DNA from: Clostridium sp. 12(A)
Lineage (GTDB): Bacteria > Bacillota > Clostridia > Lachnospirales > Lachnospiraceae
Direction: 5' to 3'
NCBI GenBank assembly: GCA_000526575.1
Contig: JAGI01000002.1
Location: 682,001-746,000 of the forward strand
Length of the DNA stretch: 64,000 nt
A program made the translations under genes and the position numbers. Below the pieces are notes generated by a model, which was not told the origin of the DNA, ran no database searches, and saw only the letters and a program-made list of their open reading frames with translations. Below are positions 25,213 through 33,204 of this stretch, piece by piece; the first letter of the stretch is position 1; each line of letters opens with the position of its first letter.

Positions 25213-26067
25213 ATGAAAACAAATGAATTGGTAAAGAAGAAGAAACAAATTACCATTGTCGATGTTATTATATATATAGGTCTTGTTATTCTTGCACTGA
25301 TTTATATTCTTCCCTTGCTATGGATGCTCAGTGTTTCCTTTAAAACCAACCGGGAAGTACTGACGAATCCATTTTCCATACCCCAGGTATTGCAATTAGG
25401 GAATTATATATTTTCTTGGGTAAATGGTAAGCTGGGAATTGCGACCTTAAATTCCATGATTGTCTGTGCCGCGGCATTGATTATCAGCCTGCTAATTGGT
25501 TCTATGGCAGCATTTGCCATTGCAAGAATGAGATTGAAGATCATGCGTTATCTTATGCAGTATTTTTTAATTGGTATGATGGTACCGGTTCACTGCGTAT
25601 TGATTCCTCTGTTTGTTCGTTTCTCAAGCTGGAATCTGACCAATCATCTAATTGGTCTCATCATTCCTTACATAACCTTTTCCCTTCCAATCACTGTTTT
25701 TCTTATGGTGGGATTTTTTAAGAGTATGCCCAATGAGCTGTTTGAAGCGGCATGTATCGATGGATGTTCTATTTACGGCTGCTTTATAAGAATTGGTCTG
25801 CCTTTAGCCAGGGTTGGCATGTTTGTTGCCGGGCTCATGACCTTTGTAGGGAACTGGAATGAGCTTTTGCTGGCAATGGTATTTATATCCGATCCTTTAA
25901 AAAAGACGCTGCCAGTAACCTTGACCTATTTCGTAGGGCCTTATGCAACGAATTACGTTCAGATGTTTGCTGCCATTATTATAGCCATTGCGCCGACCAT
26001 AGTCGTGTACAGTATCTTTAGCAATCAGATTGTTGATGGTCTGACCACAGGGGCAGTAAAAGGGTAA
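25213..26067 (+). CDS. Sugar ABC transporter permease, MalG type
   Basis: A 284-residue CUT1-family permease with six predicted membrane segments. The EAA loop is FEAACIDGCSIYGCFIRIGLPLARVG near residues 177-202, and the N-terminal half has YILPLLWMLSVSFKTNREVL. GGGAGGTGG lies just before the ATG at 25213. With the preceding MalF-type permease and the lipoprotein it makes a complete importer apart from its ATPase. It ends the operon; a terminator follows. Confidence 0.93.
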   Translation: MKTNELVKKKKQITIVDVIIYIGLVILALIYILPLLWMLSVSFKTNREVLTNPFSIPQVLQLGNYIFSWVNGKLGIATLNSMIVCAAALIISLLIGSMAAFAIARMRLKIMRYLMQYFLIGMMVPVHCVLIPLFVRFSSWNLTNHLIGLIIPYITFSLPITVFLMVGFFKSMPNELFEAACIDGCSIYGCFIRIGLPLARVGMFVAGLMTFVGNWNELLLAMVFISDPLKKTLPVTLTYFVGPYATNYVQMFAAIIIAIAPTIVVYSIFSNQIVDGLTTGAVKG

Positions 26068-26187
26068 CAGGCACCGCCGTATTGACAAATCCTTTGTGGT
26101 ACGATATGATATAAAAAATAAATATGATTGATCCGGTTGGACAGATATTTCTGTATTTTGTATCTGTTTTCAAGAATTGTTGCTTTT

Positions 26188-26224
26188 AGGGTGGAGGCTT
26201 CTTTGGAAGTCCCTGCCCTTTTTT
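26188..26224 (+). terminator. Terminator after the sugar transporter operon
   Basis: AGGGTGGAGGCTTC (26188-26201) pairs with GAAGTCCCTGCCCT (26206-26219) through several G-T pairs and one mismatch, and is followed by TTTTTT. It lies about 45 bp before the OadG start, so it may also act as an attenuator for that gene. Confidence 0.7.
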
Positions 26225-26270
26225 GCGTGTTTCAGACCGGAATCGACAGAAATAAAAGGAGGTATAATGG

Positions 26271-26426
26271 ATGAATTTTATTGAAAGTATGACTGTTTCC
26301 TTGTTTTTGCTGGCGGTTGTGTTTTTTGTATTGTTCTGTCTGTACGTTTCAATCCGATTGTTTTCTTTTGTGATGGAAAAGGTTCAAAGAGGAAGTACGT
26401 CAACGGATAAAAATATAAAAACCTGA
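26271..26426 (+). CDS. OadG-like gamma subunit of a sodium-pumping decarboxylase
   Basis: A 51-residue protein: a short N-terminus, one strongly hydrophobic segment (about residues 8-32), then a short charged tail with Lys and Arg. Size, topology and position directly before an OadB gene fit the small gamma subunit that anchors and stabilises sodium-translocating decarboxylases. AAAGGAGG precedes the ATG at 26271 by about 8 nt. The usual C-terminal metal-binding tail of OadG is not obvious, so it could also be an unrelated small membrane protein. Confidence 0.65.
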   Translation: MNFIESMTVSLFLLAVVFFVLFCLYVSIRLFSFVMEKVQRGSTSTDKNIKT

Positions 26427-26446
26427 AAATTAAGAGGAGAAAAACT

Positions 26447-27583
26447 ATGTTTATAAATGCATTAAAAAACTTATGGTTAAGCTCAGGGTTTGCTGCACTT
26501 ACCTGGCAGCAGGCGATAATGATTATGGTGGCCTGTTTTTTGATTTACCTTGCCATTGTCCGCAAATTTGAGCCCCTTTTGCTTTTGCCGATTGCCTTTG
26601 GGATGATGCTCGTTAATCTTCCCCTGACAGGCTTAATGGCGGGCCCTGGTGCTGGCACAGCGCCTGGAGGACTTCTTTATTATCTGTATCAGGGAGTCAA
26701 ATTGGGAATTTATCCTTCGCTGATATTTCTGGGAATTGGAGCTATGACTGATTTTGGCCCATTGATTGCCCGGCCCAGCAGTCTGTTTCTTGGCGCTGGT
26801 GCCCAGTTTGGTATCTGTGTTGCATTTGTTCTTGCAAATGCCTTGGGATTTCAGCCATCAGAAGCTGCCTCCATCGCAATCATAGGAGGAGCTGACGGAC
26901 CGACAGCTATTTTCCTGTCGTCAAGACTTGCTCCGGAATTATTGCCAGCCATTGCAGTAGCGGCTTATTCCTATATGGCTCTGATTCCTCTGATACAGCC
27001 GCCCATCATGAGACTGCTGACGACGAAAAAGGAGCGGGAGACAAGGATGGAACAGCTTCGGGTGGTATCAAAGCTGGAAAAGATATGCTTTCCTGTAATC
27101 GTTACTATTTTATGTGTGCTCTTACTTCCATCTGTGGCTCCTCTCATTGGAATGCTTATGCTTGGAAATTTATTTCGGGAATCCGGAGTTGTGGAACGTT
27201 TGTCAGATACCGCGCAAAATGCCCTGATTAATATTGTGACTATATTTTTAGGTGTTACGGTGGGAGCCACTGCCAATGCGGAAACATTTTTACGTCCTCA
27301 GACTCTTATGATCGTTGGACTGGGACTCCTGGCTTTTGTTTTCAGCACAATAGGGGGATTACTCCTTGGAAAGGTGATGTTTTGGGCTACGAAAGGCAAA
27401 ATTAATCCTTTGATTGGGTCTGCTGGAGTTTCTGCTGTTCCCATGGCGGCCAGAGTATCCCATATAGAGGGGCAGAAGGCCAATCCAGCCAATTTCCTGC
27501 TGATGCATGCCATAGGTCCTAATGTAGCTGGTGTCATTGGCTCTGCAGTAGCCGCTGGTATTCTCCTGTCCCTGTTTGGATAG
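26447..27583 (+). CDS. oadB: Sodium ion-translocating decarboxylase beta subunit (OadB family)
   Basis: A 378-residue membrane protein with about ten hydrophobic segments. [22 protein letters not shown] near residues 148-169 is the family's signature, carrying the aspartate that couples decarboxylation to sodium export. The protein serves oxaloacetate, methylmalonyl-CoA or glutaconyl-CoA decarboxylases, which also need a carboxyltransferase and a biotin carrier. Neither is in this window, so the partner and substrate are unknown. It follows the gamma-like gene by 20 bp with its own AGAGGAG site. A two-way terminator separates it from the convergent suf operon. Confidence 0.92.
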   Translation: MFINALKNLWLSSGFAALTWQQAIMIMVACFLIYLAIVRKFEPLLLLPIAFGMMLVNLPLTGLMAGPGAGTAPGGLLYYLYQGVKLGIYPSLIFLGIGAMTDFGPLIARPSSLFLGAGAQFGICVAFVLANALGFQPSEAASIAIIGGADGPTAIFLSSRLAPELLPAIAVAAYSYMALIPLIQPPIMRLLTTKKERETRMEQLRVVSKLEKICFPVIVTILCVLLLPSVAPLIGMLMLGNLFRESGVVERLSDTAQNALINIVTIFLGVTVGATANAETFLRPQTLMIVGLGLLAFVFSTIGGLLLGKVMFWATKGKINPLIGSAGVSAVPMAARVSHIEGQKANPANFLLMHAIGPNVAGVIGSAVAAGILLSLFG

Positions 27584-27590
27584 AATTTTT

Positions 27591-27646
27591 TCATAAAAAT
27601 AAGCCCTGATCTGGTCCTTGGACCATCAGAGCTTATTTTTTATGAT
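27591..27646. terminator. Bidirectional terminator between oadB and sufU
   Basis: AATAAGCCCTGAT...GGTCC pairs with GGACCATCAGAGCTTATT across a TTGG loop region, with outer A/T tracts on both sides, so it can end both convergent transcripts. Confidence 0.85.
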
Positions 27647-27706
27647 ATAGGAATGTTCTATGAACTCCCCTATACTTGCTATTGCTTAAGAAACATTGGA
27701 ACCGTA

Positions 27707-28168
27707 TTAGGAATGGCCGTCATTACATCCAGTGGATTCGTTTCTTCCGTCCAGGGCCTCTTCCAGGGTGTGCCATGCAAGCACAGCACATTTTACTCTT
27801 CCTGGCATATGGGATACTCCCTTTAAGGCAACGATATCGTCAAGGACTTCCAGTTGATCATCATCGGTAATCTCTCCCTTAATCATTCCATAAAAGGTGG
27901 AAAGAAGTTCTTTTGCTTCTTCTACGGTTTTTCCTGTGACTAAATCAATCATCAAAGAGGCGGAAGCCTGAGAGATGGCACAGCCGGTTCCGGTAAAACC
28001 TGCTTCTTTAATCTTTCCGTCTAAAACCTTTAGTTCCAGTGTAATATCATCGCCGCAGCTTGGATTGATTCCCTCTAAAACGGCTGTTGCATGATCTACC
28101 TTATGGCGGTTATGGGAAGCGCGGCTGTTTTCTACAATAATTTGATTATACAAAGCCTTAAGATCCAT
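27707..28168 (-). CDS. sufU: Iron-sulfur cluster assembly protein SufU
   Basis: A 153-residue SufU/IscU-like protein. The three conserved cysteines are in NPSCGDD, GTGCAISQAS and RVKCAVLAW, and the Asp after the first is present, as needed to bind zinc and accept persulfide sulfur from SufS. In Gram-positive bacteria SufU acts mainly as the sulfur acceptor for the SufBCD scaffold. It is the last gene of the leftward sufCBDSU operon and overlaps sufS by 11 bp. The C-terminal tail after residue 140 is poorly conserved. Confidence 0.94.
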   Translation of the reverse strand: MDLKALYNQIIVENSRASHNRHKVDHATAVLEGINPSCGDDITLELKVLDGKIKEAGFTGTGCAISQASASLMIDLVTGKTVEEAKELLSTFYGMIKGEITDDDQLEVLDDIVALKGVSHMPGRVKCAVLAWHTLEEALDGRNESTGCNDGHS

Positions 28169-29378
28169 AGCCCATCCACCTCCTTACATTCTTTAAGCTG
28201 TTAATTAAGGCATCCACATCTTCTGGCGTATTATAGATTCCAAAGCTGGCACGGACACAGGAGTTAATTTTTAAATACTCCATGAGCGGCTGGGCGCAAT
28301 GATGTCCGGCCCGGATTGTAATGCCGTCAGAATCCAGAAGAGAAGCGGTGTCGTGAGGGTGGACATCCTCTACATTAAAGGCGATAACTCCGTGCCGCTT
28401 ATCCGGGGAGAGGTCTCCATATACGGTTATATGAGGAATTTCAGCCAATCCATTTAATGCACGTATCATAAGATCCCGTTCATGATTCTGAATGTTATCC
28501 CAGCCCAGGGAATTCAAATAACCGATGGCAGCAGCCAGACCGACTTCGCCTCCTACATTTCTAGTGCCTGCCTCAAAGCGGCGGGGCACCTCAGCATAGG
28601 TGGAGCTTTGCTCATGAACGTTACCAATCATGTCACCTCCCGTTAAAAATGGGGGCATCTTATCAAGAATCTCTTTCTTTCCGTACAGAACTCCGATTCC
28701 CATGGGAGCATAAAGCTTGTGGCCGGAGAATGCTGCAAAATCCACATCCAGGGCTTTTACATCCACCGGCATATGAGGGACACTCTGGGCACAATCCAAA
28801 ACAACGACTGCACCAGCTTTACGGGCCCGGCGGACAATGGAGGCAACGGGGATTTCTATGCCAAGAACATTGGATACCTGGGCAACTGCAATCAGCCTGG
28901 TTTTGGAAGTGATTTTTTGATCCAGTTCTTCCTCTGTCAAATGGCCGAAGGCATCGGGATAGAGATAAACCAGCTTAGCCCCAGTTACTTTGGAGACTCT
29001 TTGCCATGGAACCAGATTGCTGTGATGCTCCGCTACGGAGAGGACAATTTCGTCCCCTTCCTTTAAAAATTCCATGCCGTAGCTGTATGCAACAAGATTC
29101 AGGCTTTCTGTGGTATTCTGAGTAAATATAATTTCATCAGTCGAAGCATTTAAAAAGCCGCTAACAATGCTTCTGGAATCCTCATGGGCCTTTGTAGCGC
29201 GGGCACCCAGTTCATAAACGCCGCGATGAGGGTTTGCATTGTCTTGTTTGTTATATGACTCCACCGCATTTAAAACAGCCAGAGGCTTCTGAGTGGTGGC
29301 GGCATTATCCAGATACACCAGCCGTTTTCCGTTCTCTAAAACGGATAGTATGGGGAAATCATCCTGGATTGTTTTCAT
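28158..29378 (-). CDS. sufS: Cysteine desulfurase SufS
   Basis: A 406-residue PLP enzyme that takes sulfur from cysteine for cluster assembly. The PLP lysine lies in FSGHKLYAPMG, the N-terminal YLDNAATTQKP is typical, and the catalytic cysteine is in RAGHHCAQPLM. This is the SufS (group II) type. The ATG at 29378 is preferred, with AAAGGAGG 10 nt before it; the in-frame TTG at 29387 is too close. Overlaps with sufD at the start and sufU at the end indicate tight co-translation. Confidence 0.95.
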   Translation of the reverse strand: MKTIQDDFPILSVLENGKRLVYLDNAATTQKPLAVLNAVESYNKQDNANPHRGVYELGARATKAHEDSRSIVSGFLNASTDEIIFTQNTTESLNLVAYSYGMEFLKEGDEIVLSVAEHHSNLVPWQRVSKVTGAKLVYLYPDAFGHLTEEELDQKITSKTRLIAVAQVSNVLGIEIPVASIVRRARKAGAVVVLDCAQSVPHMPVDVKALDVDFAAFSGHKLYAPMGIGVLYGKKEILDKMPPFLTGGDMIGNVHEQSSTYAEVPRRFEAGTRNVGGEVGLAAAIGYLNSLGWDNIQNHERDLMIRALNGLAEIPHITVYGDLSPDKRHGVIAFNVEDVHPHDTASLLDSDGITIRAGHHCAQPLMEYLKINSCVRASFGIYNTPEDVDALINSLKNVRRWMGYGS

Positions 29379-30447
29379 GGCGGTCAAGCCTCCTTTCGAT
29401 GCCTTCCAGTATTTCGGTGCGTAAGTTTTCCTCTGGAAGCAGATCCAGCACCGGCATGAAACGGGCTTCTACCATAATCCGCTTTGCCTGAGTGGGGGTA
29501 AGTCCTCTGGAGCAGAGATAATAAAGCTGTTTTTCATCAAATTTTCCAAGTGTAGCAGCATGCTGGCCTTCTACCTGTTCTTCTCCGCAGAGTATGAGAG
29601 GAGTGGTACGGTTGCGGGCTGTGGGGCTGAGTAAGAGTACAGTTTCATTTTCATGTCCAACTGCACGGACAGCTCCACTACGAAAATCAATGGTACCACG
29701 TAATATCTTCGTACTGTAATCAGCAAGCACACCTGAGGTGTACATCTCGCAGGAAGATTCCCTTCCCATATGCTCCGCAGTATCGTTAAAGTCAAGATAC
29801 TGTTCCTTGTGACCGAAATAGGCGGAGTTTAAGTCATATCCGCTTTTTGCACCCTCCAGCTTCATAAGAGAGCCGGAGGCAGCCACCTGGCCCCCAAGCA
29901 CGGCCCGGACTAACTCTACCTTGGCACCTTCTCCAATCCGTGCGCCAACGGCCTCCCAGCTTCGGCTAGTATCCCCTAAAAGCTGGAGCTGAATCAGCCG
30001 TACAAAGGAGCCTGCCTTGGCATGAATCTGGGTCAGGGTCATAGCTGCACCATCCATAGCGTCTCCTCTGCTTATCTGTACCACTGTAAGGCGGCTGCCT
30101 TCCTCCGCCACAATGCCCCAATGGGTCCGGCTTGCCGGGTTGGAGGAATCTAGTTGTTCTGTAATTATAAATGGTTCTTTTACGTCATCATTTACCTGTA
30201 AATAACAGGTCTTATCCGCTTGATCCATAACATATTCATCGTAATAGGCGCCCATTCCGCTTTGGATCTGGGTCACCTCAGTGGGGAGTTCTCTTAAGGT
30301 CTGCATTCCGTGGGAAACGGAGCCAGTGTATGGTTCTTTTTTCCCTTTGGGTAACGATGCTTTTGGCAGATCGGCTTTTGCCTCTGCCCAGTTGACTCCC
30401 ATACGGTTCCAGGTGGGAACCGGCAGTATATTTATTCTTTCGTTCAT
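29359..30447 (-). CDS. sufD: SufD, scaffold subunit of the SUF complex
   Basis: A 362-residue beta-helix protein of the SufB/SufD family; it forms the SufBC2D scaffold on which iron-sulfur clusters are built. Near the C-terminus, GQHAATLGKFDEKQLYYLCSRGL holds the conserved cluster-forming segment, and IMVEARFMPVLDLLP follows. The N-terminal half is less conserved, as is usual for SufD. AGAGGAGG precedes the ATG at 30447. It lies between sufB and sufS with a 20-bp overlap into sufS. Confidence 0.92.
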   Translation of the reverse strand: MNERINILPVPTWNRMGVNWAEAKADLPKASLPKGKKEPYTGSVSHGMQTLRELPTEVTQIQSGMGAYYDEYVMDQADKTCYLQVNDDVKEPFIITEQLDSSNPASRTHWGIVAEEGSRLTVVQISRGDAMDGAAMTLTQIHAKAGSFVRLIQLQLLGDTSRSWEAVGARIGEGAKVELVRAVLGGQVAASGSLMKLEGAKSGYDLNSAYFGHKEQYLDFNDTAEHMGRESSCEMYTSGVLADYSTKILRGTIDFRSGAVRAVGHENETVLLLSPTARNRTTPLILCGEEQVEGQHAATLGKFDEKQLYYLCSRGLTPTQAKRIMVEARFMPVLDLLPEENLRTEILEGIERRLDRHENNPG

Positions 30448-30461
30448 ACCAGTTCCTCCTC

Positions 30462-31880
30462 TCATCCTATACTTCCCACCATCTCCAGGTGGATTAAATT
30501 GTTCATTTCAACCGCATATTCCAAAGGAAGCTCCTTTGCAATGGGTTCTGCAAAGCCGCCTACAATCATGGCCCTTGCATCTTCCTCAGATAGCCCCCGG
30601 CTCATGAGATAGAAGATGGCAGATTCACTGATTCGCCCAATCTTGGCTTCGTGTCCGATATCCACTTCATCGCATTGAATATCCATGACAGGAATGGTAT
30701 CGGAGCGTGATATGCTGTCTAACATAAGGGATTCACAGGATACGGCGGATTTACTTCCCTTCGCCTGTGGGGTAACGGTAATGGCACTTCGGAAGGTGGA
30801 TACGCCTCCGTCTCTTGAAATGGACTTGGTCGTAATATGAGAGGTCGTATCAGGTGCGGAATGAAGTACCTTGGCTCCAGTATCTAGGTTCTGACCCTCG
30901 CCTGCAAAGGTAATTCCCGTAAATTCCATTCGGGAATTTTTCCCCTTTAAAATGCTCATGGGATATAAATAAGAGGTGTGGGAGCCAAAGGACCCGGATA
31001 CCCATTCAATGGTTCCTCCTTCTTCCACAACCGCACGTTTTGTGTTTAAGTTATACATATTTTTTGACCAGTTCTCAATGGTAGAGTAGCGGAGTCTGGC
31101 ATTTTTTCCTACATAGAGCTCTACGCATCCGGCATGAAGGTTTGCCACATTATACTTTGGAGCGGAGCAGCCTTCGATAAAATGAAGATAAGCTCCTTCG
31201 TCTACAATGATAAGGGTATGTTCAAACTGTCCGGCGCCAGGTGCATTCAGCCTGAAATAAGACTGCAAAGGAATCTCTACGGAAGCGCCTTTTGGAACGT
31301 ATACAAAAGAACCGCCGGACCAAACGGCTCCATGAAGAGCTGCAAATTTATGATCAGAGGGCGGTACCAGCCGCATAAAGTGCTTTCGTACCATTTCTGC
31401 ATAAGGACCGGTAAGTGCACTTTCCATGTCAGTATAAACCACGCCCTGGGCAGCCACCTCAGCTCTTACGCTGTGGTAGACCACTTCTGAATCATACTGA
31501 GCACCGACGCCTGCCAGAGATTTTCTCTCTGCTTCCGGGATTCCCAGCCGCTCGAAGGTGTTTTTGATGTAGTCGGGGACGTCAGACCAGTCTGTGCGCA
31601 TGTCTGTCTTAGGACGGACATAAGTAACGATGTTTCCAATATCAAGTCCGTCTAAGGGTGGTCCCCAGCCAGGCATGGGAGTTTTGTGATACGTCTCCAA
31701 AGCCTTTAAGCGGAAGATGCGCATCCATTCCGGATCGTTTTTTTCCTCTGATATCTTTGAAACAATGGCAGAAGTCAGGCCGGAATCCACTTCAAAGGAA
31801 GAATCTACTTTGTCCTTGATGTCATAAATGCTTCGGTCTACTTCGCTTATATGGGTCTTTTCCTGGTTAAAGTCTTTCAT
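30462..31880 (-). CDS. sufB: SufB, scaffold subunit of the SUF complex
   Basis: A 472-residue protein, the main scaffold for nascent clusters. Recognisable family regions are VPKGASVEIPLQSYFRLNAP, FIEGCSAPKYNVANLHAG, TKSISRDGGVSTFRS, CDEVDIGHEAKIGRISESA and YLMSRGLSEEDARAMIVGGF. The length matches SufB of other bacteria. AAGGAGGA lies 8 nt before the ATG at 31880, so the longer reading with a TTG start is not used. It is the second gene of the operon, 4 bp after sufC. Confidence 0.96.
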   Translation of the reverse strand: MKDFNQEKTHISEVDRSIYDIKDKVDSSFEVDSGLTSAIVSKISEEKNDPEWMRIFRLKALETYHKTPMPGWGPPLDGLDIGNIVTYVRPKTDMRTDWSDVPDYIKNTFERLGIPEAERKSLAGVGAQYDSEVVYHSVRAEVAAQGVVYTDMESALTGPYAEMVRKHFMRLVPPSDHKFAALHGAVWSGGSFVYVPKGASVEIPLQSYFRLNAPGAGQFEHTLIIVDEGAYLHFIEGCSAPKYNVANLHAGCVELYVGKNARLRYSTIENWSKNMYNLNTKRAVVEEGGTIEWVSGSFGSHTSYLYPMSILKGKNSRMEFTGITFAGEGQNLDTGAKVLHSAPDTTSHITTKSISRDGGVSTFRSAITVTPQAKGSKSAVSCESLMLDSISRSDTIPVMDIQCDEVDIGHEAKIGRISESAIFYLMSRGLSEEDARAMIVGGFAEPIAKELPLEYAVEMNNLIHLEMVGSIG

Positions 31881-31884
31881 CGCC

Positions 31885-32631
31885 TCATTCCTCCTTATCA
31901 AGTATAGTAAAACCGTCGTTTGTAATTAAGGAGATGAGTTCCTTTCCGCCGGTACGTATGATGCGTCCGCCTTCTAGGATATGGACCACATCTACGTCAA
32001 GTCCCTCCAGAATTTTTGCGTTGTGAGTAATGATAAAAAGTCCGTTTTTCTTATTTGAGAAGGTGCGGATTCCTTTTGTTACGGTACGAACGGCATCCAC
32101 ATCAAGGCCGGAATCTGTTTCGTCTAACAGTGCAAGCTTTGGTTTTAACATAAGCATCTGTAAGATCTCTGCCTTTTTCTTTTCGCCGCCGGAAAATCCA
32201 ACGTTTAAGTAACGTTCCGCATAGGAAGAATCCATATCCAGTGCCTTCATCTGCTCCAACAGCTCCTTACGGAAGGAGAGAATCTTAGGCTGTTGCCCTT
32301 CGACGGCTCCTCTGGCTGTACGGAGAAAGTTCTCCAGAGTAATTCCTGGAATCTCTTCCGGAACCTGGAAGGAGAGAAACAGTCCTGCCCTGGCCCTTGC
32401 ATCTGCCTTATCCTCAGTAATGTCTTTTCCCTCAAAAAGAATGCTTCCCCGTCTGATGGTAAATCTTGGATCTCCCATGACGGTGGAAACAAGCGTGGAT
32501 TTTCCAGTTCCGTTTGGCCCCATGAGGACATGTAGTTCACCAGGATTCACCTTTAAATTTACTCCGTCTAAAATTACTTTATCTTCTACTGATACACATA
32601 AATCTACTATTTCAAGCAATGGTCTGCTCAT
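31885..32631 (-). CDS. sufC: SufC, ATPase of the SUF complex
   Basis: A 248-residue ABC-type ATPase. Walker A is GPNGTGKST at about residues 36-44, the signature is FSGGEKKKAEI, and Walker B is LALLDETDSGLDVD, followed by the switch histidine in FIITHNAK. SufC is soluble and drives conformational change in SufBD. AAAGGAGG precedes the ATG at 32631. It is the first gene of the leftward operon, after a leader with two hairpins. Confidence 0.96.
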   Translation of the reverse strand: MSRPLLEIVDLCVSVEDKVILDGVNLKVNPGELHVLMGPNGTGKSTLVSTVMGDPRFTIRRGSILFEGKDITEDKADARARAGLFLSFQVPEEIPGITLENFLRTARGAVEGQQPKILSFRKELLEQMKALDMDSSYAERYLNVGFSGGEKKKAEILQMLMLKPKLALLDETDSGLDVDAVRTVTKGIRTFSNKKNGLFIITHNAKILEGLDVDVVHILEGGRIIRTGGKELISLITNDGFTILDKEE

Positions 32632-32649
32632 ATTTTCAACCTCCTTTTT

Positions 32650-32690
32650 TTGCCTGATCACAGGCAATTACAGGGTTAGCACATGCTAAC
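32650..32690 (-). promoter_or_regulatory. Two perfect palindromes in the suf leader
   Basis: TTGCCTG-ATCA-CAGGCAA (32650-32667) and GTTAGCA-CA-TGCTAAC (32675-32690) are perfect 7-bp-arm palindromes, 7 bp apart, in the untranslated leader just before sufC. They could be operators or leader hairpins. Confidence 0.7.
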
Positions 32691-32707
32691 TTACCTTTCA
32701 TAATAAT

Positions 32708-32736
32708 ACTATACCTTTTTGGTATGAATTACAAGC
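32708..32736 (-). promoter_or_regulatory. suf promoter with a palindrome inside the spacer
   Basis: On the minus strand a TATAGT -10 box (32713-32708) lies 15-17 bp after a weak TTGTAA/GCTTGT -35 region. ATACC-TTTTT-GGTAT (32711-32725) is a perfect palindrome across the spacer and edge of the -10, a usual place for a repressor. An Rrf2/IscR-type or iron regulator is plausible but not shown. Confidence 0.55.
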
Positions 32737-32797
32737 CTTTTTTTGATTTTACACAATCTTTTTCATAAAAATTACCGTTTCGATATGCCTTTTTATA

Positions 32798-32843
32798 TTT
32801 ACCATAAGCGTACATGATATGGTAAACTTTAAGTAACTTAAAG
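32798..32843 (+). promoter_or_regulatory. Two inverted repeats upstream of the fructose-type PTS operon
   Basis: TTTACCATA (32798-32806) and TATGGTAAA (32818-32826) are perfect 9-bp inverted repeats 11 bp apart. Directly next to them, CTTTAAG-TAA-CTTAAAG (32827-32843) is a perfect 7-bp-arm palindrome. They lie just before the PTS IIB ribosome-binding site, so they are candidate sites for the PRD regulator encoded downstream. Confidence 0.65.
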
Positions 32844-32860
32844 AGAAGGAGGTATCAGTT

Positions 32861-33169
32861 ATGAAGATTCTGGCCATTACAGCCTGCACCGCAGGCATCG
32901 CCCATACTTACATTGCAAAGGAGAAAATCGAGAACGCTGCAAGGGAAATGGGAGATTTCATCAAGGTTGAAACTCAGGGGTCCATTGGGGTGGAAAATGA
33001 GCTGACACCGGAAGAAATTAAGGAGGCAGATGTGATTTTAATTGCAGCTGACATAAGGGTAGGAAAGGAGCGTTTTGCCGGAAAGGCAGTGGTTGACGTA
33101 CCAATCAGCATGATCATGAAGTCTCCCAAAAGTGTAATTTCTAAAATTCACGAAAAGCTGGGGAAATAG
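32861..33169 (+). CDS. PTS fructose-type transporter subunit IIB
   Basis: A 102-residue single-domain IIB protein. Cys9 in ITACTAGIAHTYIAKE is the phosphorylated residue, and the rest matches the fructose IIB fold (VETQGSIGVENELT and DVILIAADI). It takes phosphate from a IIA and gives it to the sugar bound by IIC. It is the first gene of a rightward operon: IIB, IIC, aldolase, regulator, IIA. AGAAGGAGGT precedes the start. Confidence 0.93.
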   Translation: MKILAITACTAGIAHTYIAKEKIENAAREMGDFIKVETQGSIGVENELTPEEIKEADVILIAADIRVGKERFAGKAVVDVPISMIMKSPKSVISKIHEKLGK

Positions 33170-33204
33170 CAGGAGACTAGCGAAGTATTCGAGGAGGGAT
33201 ATCA

